Assembly: GCF_900185645.1 (NCBI RefSeq)
Contig: NZ_FYAM01000025.1
Span: 62,001 to 126,000, forward strand
Direction: 5' to 3'
DNA length: 64,000 nucleotides
From: Clostridium sp. BSD9I1
Lineage (GTDB): Bacteria > Bacillota > Clostridia > Clostridiales > Clostridiaceae
Shown: in pieces, positions 63,206-64,000 of the stretch
Numbering within the stretch: the first letter of the stretch is position 1
Layout of the letters: each line of letters starts with the position of its first letter
Program-made: the position numbers and the translations under genes
The notes under the pieces: model-generated
What the model was told of the DNA's origin: nothing
The model's database searches: none
What the model saw: only the letters and a program-made list of their open reading frames with translations

Positions 63206-64000
63206 ATGGATGATTATAAATATGATAAAGTAACTGATGTGAGTTTTGAAGAGGTAGATTCAAGAAATGGTAATATTAAATTTAAAAAGAAGAATAGATA
63301 CAGTAGTGAAATTTTCAAACTTATAGCAATAATAGTGATCTCATCTTTATCTGGGGCAGTGGGGGGAGCTTATATAGTTCAGAAATATCAAGCTACTCAA
63401 AGTAACAAAGGGAATGCTATAATTCAGCAAACTCAGGTATCTACCAAGGAAGTGCCTAAAAATGCAATAACAAATGTAGCTGAAACTGTAGGACCTGCTG
63501 TAGTTGGTATAAATAATAAAGGAGAAACTTTTTGGGGAGATATAGAGCAAGGAAGTGGGTCAGGAATAATATTTGAACCTAATGGATATATAGTAACGAA
63601 TTACCATGTTATAAGTGGGGCATCTAAGGTAACTGTAAAACTATCTACTGGAAAGGTTTTTCCGGCTAAGCTAGTAGCTGCAGATCAAAGATCGGATTTA
63701 GCAATCATTAAGATAGAGGCTACTAATTTGCCAGCTGCTAAGTTTGGAGATTCCTCTAAGGTAAGAGTAGGAGATTTAGCAATTGCTATAGGTAATCCAT
63801 TAGGGGAAGAATTTGCAGGGTCTGTTACCTCAGGAATTATAAGTGCACTAAATAGAGAGATGCAATATGATGGAGCTATATATAAGGTGTTACAGACAGA
63901 CGCTGCAATAAATCCAGGTAATAGTGGAGGAGCTCTTTGTAATGAAAATGGAGAGGTAATAGGAATAAATAGCTTAAAGATAGGATCAGAGGCTAATGCA
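63206..64000 (+). CDS. htrA: HtrA/DegP-like serine protease, 3' end outside window
   Basis: From ATG 63206 (GGAGGGC upstream) the frame stays open for 265 codons to the window edge. It is membrane-anchored: cytoplasmic head (about 1-38), one TM (LIAIIVISSLSGAVGGAYIVQ), then the trypsin-like domain (about 80-265). Catalytic triad: His in NGYIVTNYHVISGA, Asp in ADQRSDLAIIKI and Ser in TDAAINPGNSGGALCN. The PDZ domain would be outside the window. It is next to the WalRK-like pair, an arrangement close to the Bacillus/Lactobacillus walRKHIJ-htrA cluster, suggesting envelope quality control. Confidence 0.93.
   Translation, partial: MDDYKYDKVTDVSFEEVDSRNGNIKFKKKNRYSSEIFKLIAIIVISSLSGAVGGAYIVQKYQATQSNKGNAIIQQTQVSTKEVPKNAITNVAETVGPAVVGINNKGETFWGDIEQGSGSGIIFEPNGYIVTNYHVISGASKVTVKLSTGKVFPAKLVAADQRSDLAIIKIEATNLPAAKFGDSSKVRVGDLAIAIGNPLGEEFAGSVTSGIISALNREMQYDGAIYKVLQTDAAINPGNSGGALCNENGEVIGINSLKIGSEANA

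Overview
The window is AT-rich DNA from a spore-forming, anaerobic, monoderm Firmicute, most likely Clostridium sensu stricto (species not determinable from sequence alone). Reasons: a gene for the spore cortex-lytic enzyme SleC, a Csp-like tandem subtilase, spoVG, an [FeFe]-hydrogenase-type protein, T-box and S-box (SAM-I) leaders, and the purR-spoVG-glmU-prs gene order. Most of the window is ordinary core chromosome with short operons separated by clear bidirectional terminators.

Layout. 1-7.5 kb: AEC transporter (cut by the window edge), asnS behind an Asn T-box, surE, a sodium/alanine-type symporter, a two-gene split permease and a phosphodiesterase. 7.6-11.3 kb: a 1195-aa protease with two subtilase units. 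11.3-14.6 kb: PHP phosphoesterase, arginine deiminase and an M20 peptidase. 14.6-18.0 kb: the M20 gene and metNIQ diverge, each with its own sigma-A promoter and SAM-I riboswitch. 18.0-19.6 kb: ung and a DnaD-like gene cut short at its 3' end.

About 19.6-29.7 kb is an accessory zone that ends exactly at the 3' end of rlmH. The last 21 bp of rlmH (coding GEPYHK-stop) recur, in the same orientation and mostly with synonymous changes, at 26818-26838 and 20581-20601. These three direct repeats delimit two cassettes: about 2.9 kb with a TetR/MFS/metallo-hydrolase module, and about 6.2 kb with a tight six-gene glycoconjugate operon (Gfo/Idh oxidoreductase, FemAB/GNAT-like transferase, WbqC-like, CgeB-like glycosyltransferase, an LpxC homologue with its full catalytic set, and an ATP-grasp ligase). 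rlmH is the known integration site of staphylococcal SCC elements, so this looks like an SCC-like composite island without its own recombinase. Base composition is visibly higher in GC there (hand counts of single 60-base lines: 30 and 31 G+C at 24961 and 25021, against 12 at 18061).

29.7-64 kb returns to core functions: rlmH, SEC-C protein, GerMN lipoprotein, WalJ-like hydrolase, murA, DUF1540, 2H phosphoesterase, a large glutamine synthetase, DUF3783, an XRE regulator, sleC, a SpoIID/LytB protein, an H-NOX chemoreceptor, PAP2 phosphatase, radical SAM proteins, a YkvI-like transporter, a lipoprotein, an MsmX/UgpC-type ATPase with a PucR-type regulator, comB, an rRNA methyltransferase, a HAD phosphatase, an [FeFe]-hydrogenase-like protein, tRNA-Pro, murC, purR-spoVG-glmU-prs, and a two-component system followed by an htrA-type protease that runs off the window.

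Functional threads: cell wall and spore/germination (murA, murC, glmU, SleC, Csp-like protease, SpoIID/LytB, GerMN, spoVG), methionine/sulfur control by S-boxes, gas sensing by H-NOX, and accessory surface-glycan and efflux cassettes at the rlmH site.
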